17,475 nt of DNA, taken from an uncultured Erysipelotrichaceae bacterium (GTDB taxonomy: Bacteria > Bacillota_I > Bacilli_A > Erysipelotrichales > Erysipelotrichaceae). The stretch spans positions 1-17,475 of the forward strand of contig CACZTC010000025.1 of assembly GCA_902784015.1 (NCBI GenBank), in the 5' to 3' direction. Position numbers and translations under genes: made by a program. Each line of letters opens with the position of its first letter. The stretch's first letter is position 1. This document shows, in pieces, positions 1 through 9,576 of the stretch. The notes beneath the pieces are model-generated. The model was not told the DNA's origin. It ran no database searches and saw only the letters and a list, made by a program, of their open reading frames with translations.

Positions 1-261
1 AAGGATGCAGAAGAAGCTTTAGATGCAATACATATTACAGCTAATAAGAATTCCATTCCATTTGATAAAGAAAAACCAACTATTACTTCAGGCTTACGTC
101 TAGGTAGCGCAGCTATGACTACTAAAGGCTATGATGAAAATGATTTTAGACAAATAGGTAAATGGATAGCTAAAGTCATTAAGAATAAAGATGATGAAAA
201 TATTAAAGAAAGTATTAAAAAGGAGGTCTTAGACCTCACAAGTAAACATCCTTTTGAATAA
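1..261 (+). CDS. glyA: Serine hydroxymethyltransferase, C-terminal end (partial)
   Basis: The open frame enters from the left edge and ends at TAA 259-261, giving the last 86 residues of a longer protein. The translation shows the typical GlyA C-terminus: an 'NKNSIPFD' stretch, then 'SGLRLGSAAMTTKG', the conserved segment near the PLP/substrate site where SHMTs usually read SG(I/L)R(I/L)GTPA.TTRG, followed by a charged C-terminal helix. SHMT is a PLP enzyme that converts serine and tetrahydrofolate to glycine and 5,10-methylene-THF in the cytoplasm. The proximity of upp supports the call, since glyA and upp are neighbours in many Firmicutes. The stop abuts the stop of the opposing gene. Only the 3' part is present, so nothing can be said about the start. 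Confidence 0.93.
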   Translation, partial: KDAEEALDAIHITANKNSIPFDKEKPTITSGLRLGSAAMTTKGYDENDFRQIGKWIAKVIKNKDDENIKESIKKEVLDLTSKHPFE

Positions 262-2031
<1,770 letters not shown>

Positions 2032-2032
<1 letters not shown>

Positions 2033-2232
2033 TGAATCTCACAATATTTATCTTAAAAGCGATAATATATGCATTAGCTTTCATTACTAGTTTTTATGCC
2101 TTGAATGCGATCAATTATGAAAAGCTATTAAAAAAGACAAGTGTTGTCCAAATTCAGACATTATATATATTACTAGCGATGGCTTTGGCTTATTTAGTAG
2201 GTTCATTTATTCTTAGCTTTATTAATTTTTAA
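2032..2232 (+). CDS. Small membrane protein, DUF1146 family (YwzB-like)
   Basis: A 66-residue protein with two predicted membrane segments (about residues 4-27 and 42-63) separated by a short basic loop ('YEKLLKKTSVVQIQTLY'). This two-helix hairpin with the KLLKK...QIQ.LY.LL motif is what I know of DUF1146 proteins such as Bacillus YwzB, found near upp, the ATP synthase operon or murA. Its function is not known. The ATG overlaps the upp stop codon by one base, indicating an operon with translational coupling, and a strong terminator follows directly. Confidence 0.72.
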
Positions 2233-2238
2233 GGAATT

Positions 2239-2280
2239 AACTCTTTTTTCTTAAATATATTAAGAAAGGAGAGTTTTTTT
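2239..2280 (+). terminator. Strong terminator whose 3' arm contains the next gene's Shine-Dalgarno
   Basis: The arms 2239-2254 and 2260-2275 pair over 16 bp (two G-U pairs) around the loop ATATA, followed by an unbroken T run ending at 2280. This terminates the upp-DUF1146 unit. The 3' arm includes AAGGAGAG (2266-2273), placed 7 nt before the ATG at 2281, so the same bases serve as ribosome-binding site for the MazF-like gene. In a read-through transcript the site would be buried in the helix. Confidence 0.85.
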
Positions 2281-2787
2281 ATGGAGATTAATCAGGCTTG
2301 GAATGATTATTTAAAAGCTAAAGAAGGTGTATATAAAAAGATACAATTTCATAATTATGAAAATAATCTTATTTCCGAAGCTAATTGGGTTATAAGAGGT
2401 AAATATTATAGTGGTGAAGAATGTGGAATAAAAGTTAATGTAGGGGATATATGCTTTTTGGATTATGGCCAATCTTATTTAAATGAAATGGGTTATCAAC
2501 ATTTCGGTATTGTCATGGCTATATATCAAAAGAAAGCTTTAGTTATCCCAATGACTAGTAATCAAGAAACTTATGCAAAAGCTTTTGATGTAGATAATAA
2601 AAATGGCAAGAGAAATCTTATGAGGATAGGAGCGATAAAAGGCTTAAAGAAACCATCTGTATTATTCCTAAATGATATGCGCTTTGTGAATACAGCTAGA
2701 ATAATTCGTATTCAAGATCATATTTCTATTCGTAGTGCTTTATTTAAGGAAATCCAACAACGTATGAAAGAGATTATAAGTATATGA
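2281..2787 (+). CDS. PemK/MazF-fold protein without visible antitoxin
   Basis: A 168-residue soluble protein. From about residue 52 the pattern 'VGDICFLDYG...GYQHFGIVMAIYQKKALVIPMTSN' matches the SH3-like barrel start of MazF/PemK endoribonucleases (GDIv.vd.g....g..RP.lVi......vipiTs), and 'SVLFLNDMRFVNTARIIRI' followed by a C-terminal helix matches the rest of the fold. The usual Arg-Pro after the first loop is replaced by His-Phe. An N-terminal helical extension of ~50 residues ('NQAWNDYLKAKEG') is longer than in short MazF toxins. No antitoxin frame lies beside it: upstream is the DUF1146 gene and terminator, and tilS begins 12 nt downstream. It could be a domesticated RNA-binding or RNase protein. 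The start is fixed by the GGAG at 2268-2271. Confidence 0.6.
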   Translation: MEINQAWNDYLKAKEGVYKKIQFHNYENNLISEANWVIRGKYYSGEECGIKVNVGDICFLDYGQSYLNEMGYQHFGIVMAIYQKKALVIPMTSNQETYAKAFDVDNKNGKRNLMRIGAIKGLKKPSVLFLNDMRFVNTARIIRIQDHISIRSALFKEIQQRMKEIISI

Positions 2788-2799
2788 TAAGATAGGTCC

Positions 2800-4011
2800 A
2801 TGGATAAGCTGAAAGGAGTATGGTTAGTAGGTGTATCAACAGGGCCAGATTCAATGGCACTTTTAAATATGGCAGTAGAGGCAGGAATTGAAGTGGCGAT
2901 AGCTTTTGTGAATTATGGCTTAAGAGCTCAAGCTAATGAAGAAGAAAAATATATTAAAGAATATGCTAAAAATAATAATATTAAATGTCATATATTGAAT
3001 GAAGAATTCAAATATGTTGGTAATTTTGAAGCTGCCGCAAGAAAGTGGCGTTATGATTTTTATATTTCTTTAATAAAAGAGAATAATTATGAAGGAATAT
3101 TATTAGGGCATCACCAAGATGATCTTATTGAAACTTATATTATGCAGGAAGAAAAACAATTAACTCCTAGTTATTATGGCATCAAAGAAGAGATGATTTA
3201 TGAAGGTATTATAGTTAAAAGACCTCTACTCAAATATAAAAAAGAAGAATTAATAGAATATTGTAAGAAGAAGGGTATTAGATATTTTATTGATGAGACA
3301 AATAACGAAAATGAATATACAAGAAATAGAATTAGGCATGAAATTGTAGAAAAATTAAGTGAGAATGAAAGATTATTAATTCTAAAAGAAATTGAAAAAA
3401 AGAATGCCATTAAACGAGAAAGAGATTGTCGTATTAATGCTTATATTAAAAATGATGAAATAGATTTAGCATTATATAAATCTTTAGATAAAGAAGATAG
3501 ATTATATTGTTTAAGATTATTAAGTAAGGATATAAAAAATTATAGCGAAGCTCATCTTATTAATATTGATGACATAATTATGCATAATAATGATTTTTTG
3601 ATTACTTTAGATGATAAAAATATAATTGCGCAAAAAGATAATAAATGTTTTAGGGGCTTAAGAAAGAATAAATATTGTGATATTTATAATACTTTAGAAG
3701 AATTAAAAGATATTAAGAAAGATAATTATTATATTGAAGAAGGCAAATTAGGTACTAATGCGCTAACTTTAGATGAAAAAGATTTTCCTATCACAATCAG
3801 AAATTATGAAGAGGGAGACGTTATTGAGATGCGCTTTGGAAGAAAGAAAATAAATCGCTTCTTTATAGATAGGAAGATAGCTAAATGTGAAAGAGAAGTA
3901 TGGCCTGTTGTCCTTAATGCGAAAAATGAAGTTATTTTGGTGCCAGGACTGGGCTGTGATATTAGGCATTATTCTATAAAGCCTAGCATCTCTGTGATAC
4001 AATACTACTAA
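2800..4011 (+). CDS. tilS: tRNA(Ile)-lysidine synthetase
   Basis: Uses ATP to attach lysine to C34 of the CAU anticodon of tRNA-Ile2, so that it reads AUA; essential in bacteria. The N-type ATP pyrophosphatase PP-loop is at residues 13-18 and reads STGPDS, where SGGxDS is usual. 'GHHQDDLIET' is the conserved HHxDDxxET motif, and 'DETNNENEYTRNRIRHEI' matches the family's D.SN...TRNR.RH segment. The C-terminal region from about residue 340 ('EEGDVIEMRFGRKKINRFFIDRK' pattern, then the 'VPGLGCDIRH' end) is the TilS_C domain. The length, 403 aa, is normal. The start leaves only 12 residues before the PP-loop and the ribosome site (AGGT just upstream) is weak. It is followed by hpt and ftsH as in Bacillus. 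Confidence 0.93.
   Translation: MDKLKGVWLVGVSTGPDSMALLNMAVEAGIEVAIAFVNYGLRAQANEEEKYIKEYAKNNNIKCHILNEEFKYVGNFEAAARKWRYDFYISLIKENNYEGILLGHHQDDLIETYIMQEEKQLTPSYYGIKEEMIYEGIIVKRPLLKYKKEELIEYCKKKGIRYFIDETNNENEYTRNRIRHEIVEKLSENERLLILKEIEKKNAIKRERDCRINAYIKNDEIDLALYKSLDKEDRLYCLRLLSKDIKNYSEAHLINIDDIIMHNNDFLITLDDKNIIAQKDNKCFRGLRKNKYCDIYNTLEELKDIKKDNYYIEEGKLGTNALTLDEKDFPITIRNYEEGDVIEMRFGRKKINRFFIDRKIAKCEREVWPVVLNAKNEVILVPGLGCDIRHYSIKPSISVIQYY
3995..4003 (+). promoter_or_regulatory. Extended -10 promoter before hpt
   Basis: TGATACAAT at 3995-4003 fits the extended -10 pattern TGnTATAAT with one mismatch; no good -35 is visible 17 nt upstream, which extended -10 promoters tolerate. Transcription would begin near 4010, inside the end of tilS, leaving a ~19 nt leader with GAGAGG before the hpt ATG. 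This could give hpt-ftsH its own promoter. Confidence 0.5.
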
Positions 4012-4028
4012 TAATATGAGAGGTTTTT

Positions 4029-4574
4029 ATGTGGGAAAAAGATGATATTAAGAAAGTATTATATACTAACGAAGATATCGTAAATAGATGCAAAGAGTTA
4101 GGTAAAGAAATAACTGAAGATTATAATAAAGAAGATAACCCATTATTATTAGTAGCTTTATTAAGGGGCTCAGTTCCTTTCTTGAGCGAATTATTAAAGC
4201 ATATTGATATGGATGTTCAATATGATTTTATGGATGTGACTAGTTATGTAGGAACAGAGTCACAAGGTGATATAAAAATTCTTAAAGATTTAGATGGTTC
4301 GATTCAAGGTTATGATATCTTACTAGTAGAAGATATCGTTGATACAGGCAAAACAATTGAAACTGTAGTAGAAACGTTATTTCATAAAGGTGCTAAGACG
4401 GTACGCATAGTGACCCTATTAGATAAACCTAGTAGAAGAGTAGCCAATGTAAAAGCTGATTATATTGGCTTTGAAGTAGGTAATGAATTCGTTGTAGGCT
4501 TCGGTATGGATTTCGATCAAAAGTATCGTGGGCTTCCTTATATCGGTGTCTTAAAAGATGAATGTTATAAATAG
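4029..4574 (+). CDS. hpt: Hypoxanthine-guanine phosphoribosyltransferase
   Basis: Purine salvage enzyme that makes IMP or GMP from hypoxanthine or guanine plus PRPP; cytoplasmic. 181 residues, the normal bacterial length. The PRPP loop 'VEDIVDTGKT' occupies residues 100-109, with the acidic pair E101/D102 and D105. The first conserved segment, 'LLRGSVPFL', the flexible-loop region 'MDVTSYVG', and the 'DYIGFEVGNEFVVGFGMDFDQKYRGLPYIGVL' C-terminus (split here only as a landmark) are all as expected for bacterial HPRT. The ATG has GAGAGGT upstream at good spacing. It sits between tilS and ftsH, the conserved Firmicute order. Confidence 0.96.
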   Translation: MWEKDDIKKVLYTNEDIVNRCKELGKEITEDYNKEDNPLLLVALLRGSVPFLSELLKHIDMDVQYDFMDVTSYVGTESQGDIKILKDLDGSIQGYDILLVEDIVDTGKTIETVVETLFHKGAKTVRIVTLLDKPSRRVANVKADYIGFEVGNEFVVGFGMDFDQKYRGLPYIGVLKDECYK

Positions 4575-4591
4575 TGAGGAGTAATTAATTA

Positions 4592-6514
4592 TTGATGCAA
4601 AAGAATAGATTTATTAATTTCATTCCTTATTTGATGGTGATAGCGGCGATTGCGACACTTATTACATTAAGTGGTACTAATACAAGAGAAGATCTAACCT
4701 ATCATGAATTAAAGGAAACACTTAAGGAAGAAAAAGTTGATGAGGCCATAATAACAGTTGGTAATAATGTTACTAATGTTAAGGGTTCTTATGTCAAGGA
4801 TGGACAAACAGTAGTGTTCACATCTAACATACCTTCAACTAATGATGAGATTAAAGAAGTTATTGATACTTTAGATAAAACAAAACTCAATGTTGTAGAT
4901 GCGGATGCTTCTAATACTTTTTTAAACATTCTTATTTCTATTGTGCCTTTTGTCCTAATGGCTTTTTTAGCTATATGGATGATTAATAGAATGAATGGTG
5001 CTGGTGGAGCGAATGCGAGAGCTTTTGAATTCTCTAAAAGTAGAGCCAGACTCGAAGGAAAGATTAGAGTTAGATTTGATGATGTAGCTGGCTGCGATGA
5101 AGAAAAGCAGGAAATGGCTGAAATCATTGATTATTTAAAATATCCTAAGAAATTCGAAAGAATGGGAGCACGAATTCCGAAAGGTATCTTATTATTCGGC
5201 CATCCAGGTACTGGTAAAACTTTATTAGCTAAAGCTGTAGCTGGCGAAGCTAATGTGCCTTTCTATAGTATTTCTGGTTCTGATTTTGTGGAAATGTTTG
5301 TAGGTGTTGGTGCTTCTAGAGTACGTGATATGTTCAAGAAGGCTCAACAAACAGCTCCATGTATTATTTTCATTGATGAAATTGATGCCGTAGGTAGACA
5401 AAGAGGCGCTGGTTTTGGTGGCGGTCATGATGAACGTGAACAAACACTTAACCAATTATTAGTAGAGATGGATGGTATGGAAGATAATACTGGTATTGTC
5501 GTAATTGCAGCTACTAATAGACCTGATGTCTTGGATCCAGCTTTACTGCGTGCTGGTAGATTTAATCGTCAAATCACAGTATCTTTACCAGATCGCAAAG
5601 GTAGAGAAGCTATCTTAGGTGTTCATGCAAGAAATAAGAAATTCGCAAATGATATCAATATGGATGCTTTAGCGAAAAGAACACCAGGATTTTCTGGAGC
5701 TGACTTGGAAAATGTATTAAATGAAGCTGCTATTCTAGCAGTTAGAGAAGATAGTAATGAAATCACTATGAAGAATATTGATGAAGCTATTGATAGAGTT
5801 ATGATGGGTCCTGCTAAAACAAGTAGAACTTATGATGATAAAGAAAAGAAATTAGTAGCTTATCATGAAAGTGGTCACGCTATTATTGGTTTATTCTTAG
5901 ATGATGCGCAAGTAGTTCAAAAGGTAACAATTATTCCACGTGGTCAAGCAGGTGGCTATAACCTTATGACACCTAAAGATGAGAAGATGATGAATACTAA
6001 GAATGAATTATTAGCGACTATTACTTCTTATATGGGTGGTAGAACTGCTGAAGAAATGTTCTTTGATGATGTTACAACAGGTGCTTCTAATGATATTGAA
6101 AGAGCTACTAATATCGCCAAAGATATGGTTACGCTTTATGGTATGAGCGACTTGGGTCCAATTAAATATAATGCAGGAAGCGAGAATGTATTCTTAGGTA
6201 GAGATTATAATTCTCCTAATAATGTTAGTGGTGAAGTGGCTTATGAAATTGATCAAGAAGTTAGAAAGATTATTAATACTTGTCACACCAAGGCAAGACA
6301 AATTCTTGAAGAACATAAAGATCAGCTCATCGCTATCGCTACAGCATTAATAGAATATGAAACATTAACTGCTGAACAAATTGATAGAGTAGTTAATGGT
6401 GAATCAATTGAAGATGATTTTAAAAAGAAAGAAGTTGAACTTCCTGAAGTCAAAGAAGCTCCAATTGATGATAATAAAGTAGAAACTACAGAGGATAAAG
6501 AAGGGGCTGAATAA
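4592..6514 (+). CDS. ftsH: ATP-dependent zinc metalloprotease FtsH
   Basis: Membrane-anchored AAA+ protease that extracts and degrades misassembled membrane proteins and short-lived regulators; hexameric. Order: TM1 about residues 8-27, an extracytoplasmic domain to ~107, TM2 about 108-130, AAA+ module with Walker A GHPGTGKT at 203-210, Walker B '[11 protein letters not shown]', the SRH '[20 protein letters not shown]', then the M41 protease domain with zinc motif HESGH at 425-429. The tail (from ~610) is acidic and low in complexity. The second residue of Walker A is His where most FtsH have Pro. The start is TTG 4592, 10 nt after GAGGAG (4576-4581); ATG 4595 is the alternative, one codon shorter. 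The stop codon lies in the terminator loop. Confidence 0.97.
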   Translation: MMQKNRFINFIPYLMVIAAIATLITLSGTNTREDLTYHELKETLKEEKVDEAIITVGNNVTNVKGSYVKDGQTVVFTSNIPSTNDEIKEVIDTLDKTKLNVVDADASNTFLNILISIVPFVLMAFLAIWMINRMNGAGGANARAFEFSKSRARLEGKIRVRFDDVAGCDEEKQEMAEIIDYLKYPKKFERMGARIPKGILLFGHPGTGKTLLAKAVAGEANVPFYSISGSDFVEMFVGVGASRVRDMFKKAQQTAPCIIFIDEIDAVGRQRGAGFGGGHDEREQTLNQLLVEMDGMEDNTGIVVIAATNRPDVLDPALLRAGRFNRQITVSLPDRKGREAILGVHARNKKFANDINMDALAKRTPGFSGADLENVLNEAAILAVREDSNEITMKNIDEAIDRVMMGPAKTSRTYDDKEKKLVAYHESGHAIIGLFLDDAQVVQKVTIIPRGQAGGYNLMTPKDEKMMNTKNELLATITSYMGGRTAEEMFFDDVTTGASNDIERATNIAKDMVTLYGMSDLGPIKYNAGSENVFLGRDYNSPNNVSGEVAYEIDQEVRKIINTCHTKARQILEEHKDQLIAIATALIEYETLTAEQIDRVVNGESIEDDFKKKEVELPEVKEAPIDDNKVETTEDKEGAE

Positions 6515-6527
6515 TTAGCCCCTTTTT
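6501..6527 (+). terminator. ftsH terminator overlapping the stop codon
   Basis: The arms 6501-6508 (AAGGGGCT) and 6517-6524 (AGCCCCTT) form a perfect 8-bp stem around an 8-nt loop, followed by TTT and then AAG. The ftsH stop TAA (6512-6514) is in the loop. It ends the tilS-hpt-ftsH unit only 8 nt before the next start codon. Confidence 0.85.
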
Positions 6528-6534
6528 AAGAATT

Positions 6535-6948
6535 ATGAAAGAATATCGTATTTTAGTTATATCTAGTTATGTGATAGGTATTTGTCTAGGTATCTTAATG
6601 GGCTTACTTAGTGTCTTTATTATTTCTGAAACTATAAGTGTTAATAGTTTTATTCTTTGGTTATTAGAAATTATTGTTTATATCTTTTTACCATTATGTA
6701 TACTCATCACAAAAAAGTTAGGTTATTCATTTTTAATTATTAGTTTAGTAATGGCTTTAATATCATTTGGGATATGTTTAATATATGCCAATATCATGAG
6801 AAATAGTGCCTTAGAATATCAAGCTACTACAACCATATTTAAAGATATTATGATAAAAGCTGCGATTGGTCATACTATATTTATTATATTGAGTGTAATC
6901 ATTCATTTCGTTGAAAAGAAGAAACTCAAAGATAGTGATGATAAGTAA
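6535..6948 (+). CDS. Hypothetical four-helix membrane protein
   Basis: 137 residues with four strongly hydrophobic segments (about 6-29, 38-60, 65-87, 102-125) and a lysine-rich C-terminus ('VEKKKLKDSDDK'), predicting both ends in the cytoplasm. I do not recognise a family. The frame occupies almost the whole gap between ftsH and the glycosidase, and its hydrophobic composition is consistent throughout, so it is likely real. There is no Shine-Dalgarno before the ATG, which comes 8 nt after the ftsH terminator, and no convincing promoter. Internal ATG or GTG starts (for example 6571 and 6598) also lack ribosome sites. Translation may depend on read-through from ftsH. Confidence 0.6.
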   Translation: MKEYRILVISSYVIGICLGILMGLLSVFIISETISVNSFILWLLEIIVYIFLPLCILITKKLGYSFLIISLVMALISFGICLIYANIMRNSALEYQATTTIFKDIMIKAAIGHTIFIILSVIIHFVEKKKLKDSDDK

Positions 6949-6952
6949 ATAA

Positions 6953-6961
6953 TGATAAAAT
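6953..6961 (+). promoter_or_regulatory. Extended -10 promoter for the glycoside hydrolase operon
   Basis: TGATAAAAT at 6953-6961 is an extended -10 element (TGn plus TAAAAT). There is no good -35. The expected start, near 6968, leaves only about 6 nt before the ATG at 6974, so the mRNA would be nearly leaderless, in keeping with the absence of a Shine-Dalgarno. Confidence 0.45.
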
Positions 6962-6973
6962 CTATTAGTAATT

Positions 6974-8701
6974 ATGTTGAAAACACCATATACAGACAAG
7001 ATAGATATTAAAAGTCCACTTCAAGACTATCCTCGTATGCAACTACAAAGGGATAGTTATTTGAATTTAAATGGGATATGGGAATACCAAATAACCCCAT
7101 TAAATGAAGAGCCAGATAATGATAATTGGGAAGAAATAGTTGTACCTTTTCCTCTTGGCTCTTATCTTTCGAAAAGTGATAAACATTTATCTAAAGATGA
7201 ATCTTTATGGTATCGCAAACAATTTGCCTATAAGCCTAGTGATAAAGCTACTTGGCTGAATTTTGAAGCAGTAGATCAAACATGCACAATATATGTAAAT
7301 GGTGTTGAAGTAGGAACTCATAAGGGTGGCTATGATCCTTTTAGTATTGATATTTCTGGCACAGTAAAATATCAAAATTCATTAATGGTAAAAGTTGAAG
7401 ATATGAGTGATGAAGGCATTTATGCTTATGGTAAACAAAGAATTAAGCATGAAGGCATGTGGTATACACCGATTGAAGGTATATGGGGAACAGTTTGGAT
7501 TGAAGATTTACCAGAGCATGCCATATATGATTTAAAAATAACTCCAGATTATGATAATAAAAAAGTAATTATTGATTTGGCTGGTAGCTTTTCTCAAGCC
7601 GCAATTATTATTGCGGGTGAAAAAGAAGTCATCCATCGTGGTATGACTACAAATCGACATTATGAAGCACCAATCGAAGATATGCATCCATGGTCGCCAG
7701 AAGATCCATTCCTTTATGATTTATATATTCAAACAGAAGATGATGTAGTTAAAAGCTATTTTGGAATGAGAAAGTTTTCTTTAGGAAAAGATAGTAAAGG
7801 TATTGTTAGATTCATGCTGAATGATAAACCATATTTCTTTAGTGGTTTATTAGACCAAGGTTATATTAGTGATGGTAATATGACTTATCCATGTGAGGAA
7901 GCTATTGTTGATGATTTATTAAGGGTTAAAGAGATGGGCTTTAATATGCTTAGGAAGCATATTAAAGTTGAAAGTAGAAGATGGTATTACAACTGTGATC
8001 GTTTAGGTATTTTAGTAATGCAGGATATGCCTAGTGGAGGTAAATTTGACTTTACTAATATGGGTATATTACCAACGATTGGTTTACGCAAACAAAAAGA
8101 TATTAATAATTCTAAGTTAGGAAGAAATAGTGAAGAAGAGAAATTAGCTTATTATGATGAATTAGATGCGATGTTAGATAATTTATATAATACTGTTTCT
8201 ATTTTTGCCTGGGTTCCTTTCAATGAAGGTTGGGGTCAATTTGATTCTGAAAAGGTTACTAAACATATAAAGGAATATGATGAATCACGCTTAGTTGATA
8301 GCGCTAGCGGTTGGCATGATCAAGGTTGTGGAGACTTTTTAAGTATTCATGATTATTTCTTTCCATATACTACTAAATTAGATAAATATGATAGAGCAGT
8401 TATATTGAGCGAATTTGGGGGCTATTCTTTTGTGGAAGAAGGACATGCTGAAATAAAAAAAGTATATGGCTATAAAATATTTAAAGATAAAGTTTTAATG
8501 AATGAAAAATTATTAACACTATTTCGAGATATGGTTTTAGAAAATATACCTAGAGGATTATGCGGAGCTATTTATACGCAGTTAAGTGACGTTGAAGATG
8601 AATGTAATGGCTTAATAAGTATGGACAGGGAAGTAGTAAAAGTTGATATCCGCAAAATAAGAAAAATGAATGAAAAGATTATAAGGAGCCTCAATAAATG
8701 A
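6974..8701 (+). CDS. Glycoside hydrolase family 2 protein (beta-galactosidase/glucuronidase type)
   Basis: A 575-residue cytoplasmic enzyme with no signal peptide. The N-terminal 'PLQDYPRMQLQRDSYLNLNGIWEY' segment begins the GH2 jelly-roll sugar-binding domain (to about residue 180; note 'WLNFEAVDQTCTIYVNG', a family hallmark). A short Ig-like domain runs to about 270, then the TIM barrel. The acid/base is expected at E418 in 'PFNEGWGQF' and the nucleophile at E480 in 'LSEFGG'. The compact size and N-terminus resemble the 'sugar-binding domain, GH2 TIM barrel' proteins of gut Firmicutes. The hydrolysed bond is a beta-glycoside, but the sugar (galactose, glucuronate, other) cannot be read. The stop overlaps the hslO start (ATGA). 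No transporter or sugar regulator is adjacent. Confidence 0.88.
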   Translation: MLKTPYTDKIDIKSPLQDYPRMQLQRDSYLNLNGIWEYQITPLNEEPDNDNWEEIVVPFPLGSYLSKSDKHLSKDESLWYRKQFAYKPSDKATWLNFEAVDQTCTIYVNGVEVGTHKGGYDPFSIDISGTVKYQNSLMVKVEDMSDEGIYAYGKQRIKHEGMWYTPIEGIWGTVWIEDLPEHAIYDLKITPDYDNKKVIIDLAGSFSQAAIIIAGEKEVIHRGMTTNRHYEAPIEDMHPWSPEDPFLYDLYIQTEDDVVKSYFGMRKFSLGKDSKGIVRFMLNDKPYFFSGLLDQGYISDGNMTYPCEEAIVDDLLRVKEMGFNMLRKHIKVESRRWYYNCDRLGILVMQDMPSGGKFDFTNMGILPTIGLRKQKDINNSKLGRNSEEEKLAYYDELDAMLDNLYNTVSIFAWVPFNEGWGQFDSEKVTKHIKEYDESRLVDSASGWHDQGCGDFLSIHDYFFPYTTKLDKYDRAVILSEFGGYSFVEEGHAEIKKVYGYKIFKDKVLMNEKLLTLFRDMVLENIPRGLCGAIYTQLSDVEDECNGLISMDREVVKVDIRKIRKMNEKIIRSLNK

Positions 8702-9576
8702 ATGATGAAATAGTAATTGCGGAAGCATTGAATGGTGAAGTGCGTATTCATATCGCAAGAACAACTAAGCTAGTAGAAGAAGCTAGAAAGCATCATAATT
8801 GTATGCCTACTAGTATTGCCGCTTTAGGTAGAACATTAACTGCTACTAGTATTATGGCTTCTGATTTGAAGAATAATTATGAAACGATAACTTGTATTAT
8901 TAATGGTAATGGACCAAGTGGCACTATTCTTGCGCAGGCTAATGGCGAAGGAAAAGTAAGAGGTTTTATTGGTAATCCTGGTTTACATTATGTTAGAGAA
9001 GATGGACATTTAGATGTTGCTAGAGCAGTTGGCGTTAATGGTAATTTAACTGTTATAAGAGATTCAGGACTTAAAGAAGCTTTTACTGGGGTAGCTCCAC
9101 TACAAAGCGGAGAAATTGGTGATGATTTTACATATTATTTTGCGATAAGTGAGCAGATACCTAGCGTTGTTGGCGTAGGTGTATTAGTTGATGTAGATTA
9201 TTCGATCAAAGCTTCAGGTGGTCTTATTTATCAACTTATGCCTAAGGCAACAGAAGAAACAATTGTTTACTGTGAAGAATTAGCTAAAAGACAAAAACCA
9301 GTCTCAACATTAATATCAGAAGGAAAAGATTTAGAAGATATTATTATAGATTATTTCCCTGATGCAAAAATATTAAATCATCGCAATATTAAATGGTATT
9401 GTGATTGTTCAAAAGAAAAGTTTGCCTATAGTTTGATGACTTTGGCTGATGAAGATTTAGATGAATTAATAGAAGAAGATAAAGGCGCTGAAGTAAGATG
9501 CGAATATTGTAATACATTTTATAATTTCTCCACGCAAGAATTAAAAGAAATAAAGGCGAAAAAGATAAATGGTTAA
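8698..9576 (+). CDS. hslO: Redox-regulated chaperone Hsp33
   Basis: 292 residues, the usual length. Hsp33 is a cytoplasmic holdase activated by oxidation: four cysteines bind zinc when reduced and form disulfides when oxidised. The zinc ligands are visible as C235-x-C237 and C268-x-x-C271, the classical spacing. The N-terminal domain has 'RIHIARTTKLVEEARKHH' and later 'NGNGPSGTILAQANGEGKVRG' patterns typical of the family. The start is ATG 8698, overlapping the previous stop by four bases, with AAGGAGC about 10 nt upstream. It overlaps the dus gene by 8 nt. hslO next to a dus gene and downstream of ftsH is a familiar Firmicute arrangement. Confidence 0.97.
   Translation: MNDEIVIAEALNGEVRIHIARTTKLVEEARKHHNCMPTSIAALGRTLTATSIMASDLKNNYETITCIINGNGPSGTILAQANGEGKVRGFIGNPGLHYVREDGHLDVARAVGVNGNLTVIRDSGLKEAFTGVAPLQSGEIGDDFTYYFAISEQIPSVVGVGVLVDVDYSIKASGGLIYQLMPKATEETIVYCEELAKRQKPVSTLISEGKDLEDIIIDYFPDAKILNHRNIKWYCDCSKEKFAYSLMTLADEDLDELIEEDKGAEVRCEYCNTFYNFSTQELKEIKAKKING

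Noticed and set aside
2281..2787. A complete toxin-antitoxin operon
   Set aside because: No short antitoxin frame precedes or follows; the neighbours are a DUF1146 membrane protein and tilS.
3198..3410. Antisense open frames opposite tilS, ftsH, the ATPase, trkA and trkH
   Set aside because: They lie fully inside strongly supported genes, have no ribosome sites and read as AT-rich nonsense; the one at 5225-5455 also opposes the ftsH Walker region.
4563..4571. TGTTATAAA as a separate ftsH promoter
   Set aside because: The predicted start near 4578 would cut into the GAGGAG ribosome site and no -35 is visible, so co-transcription with hpt is simpler.
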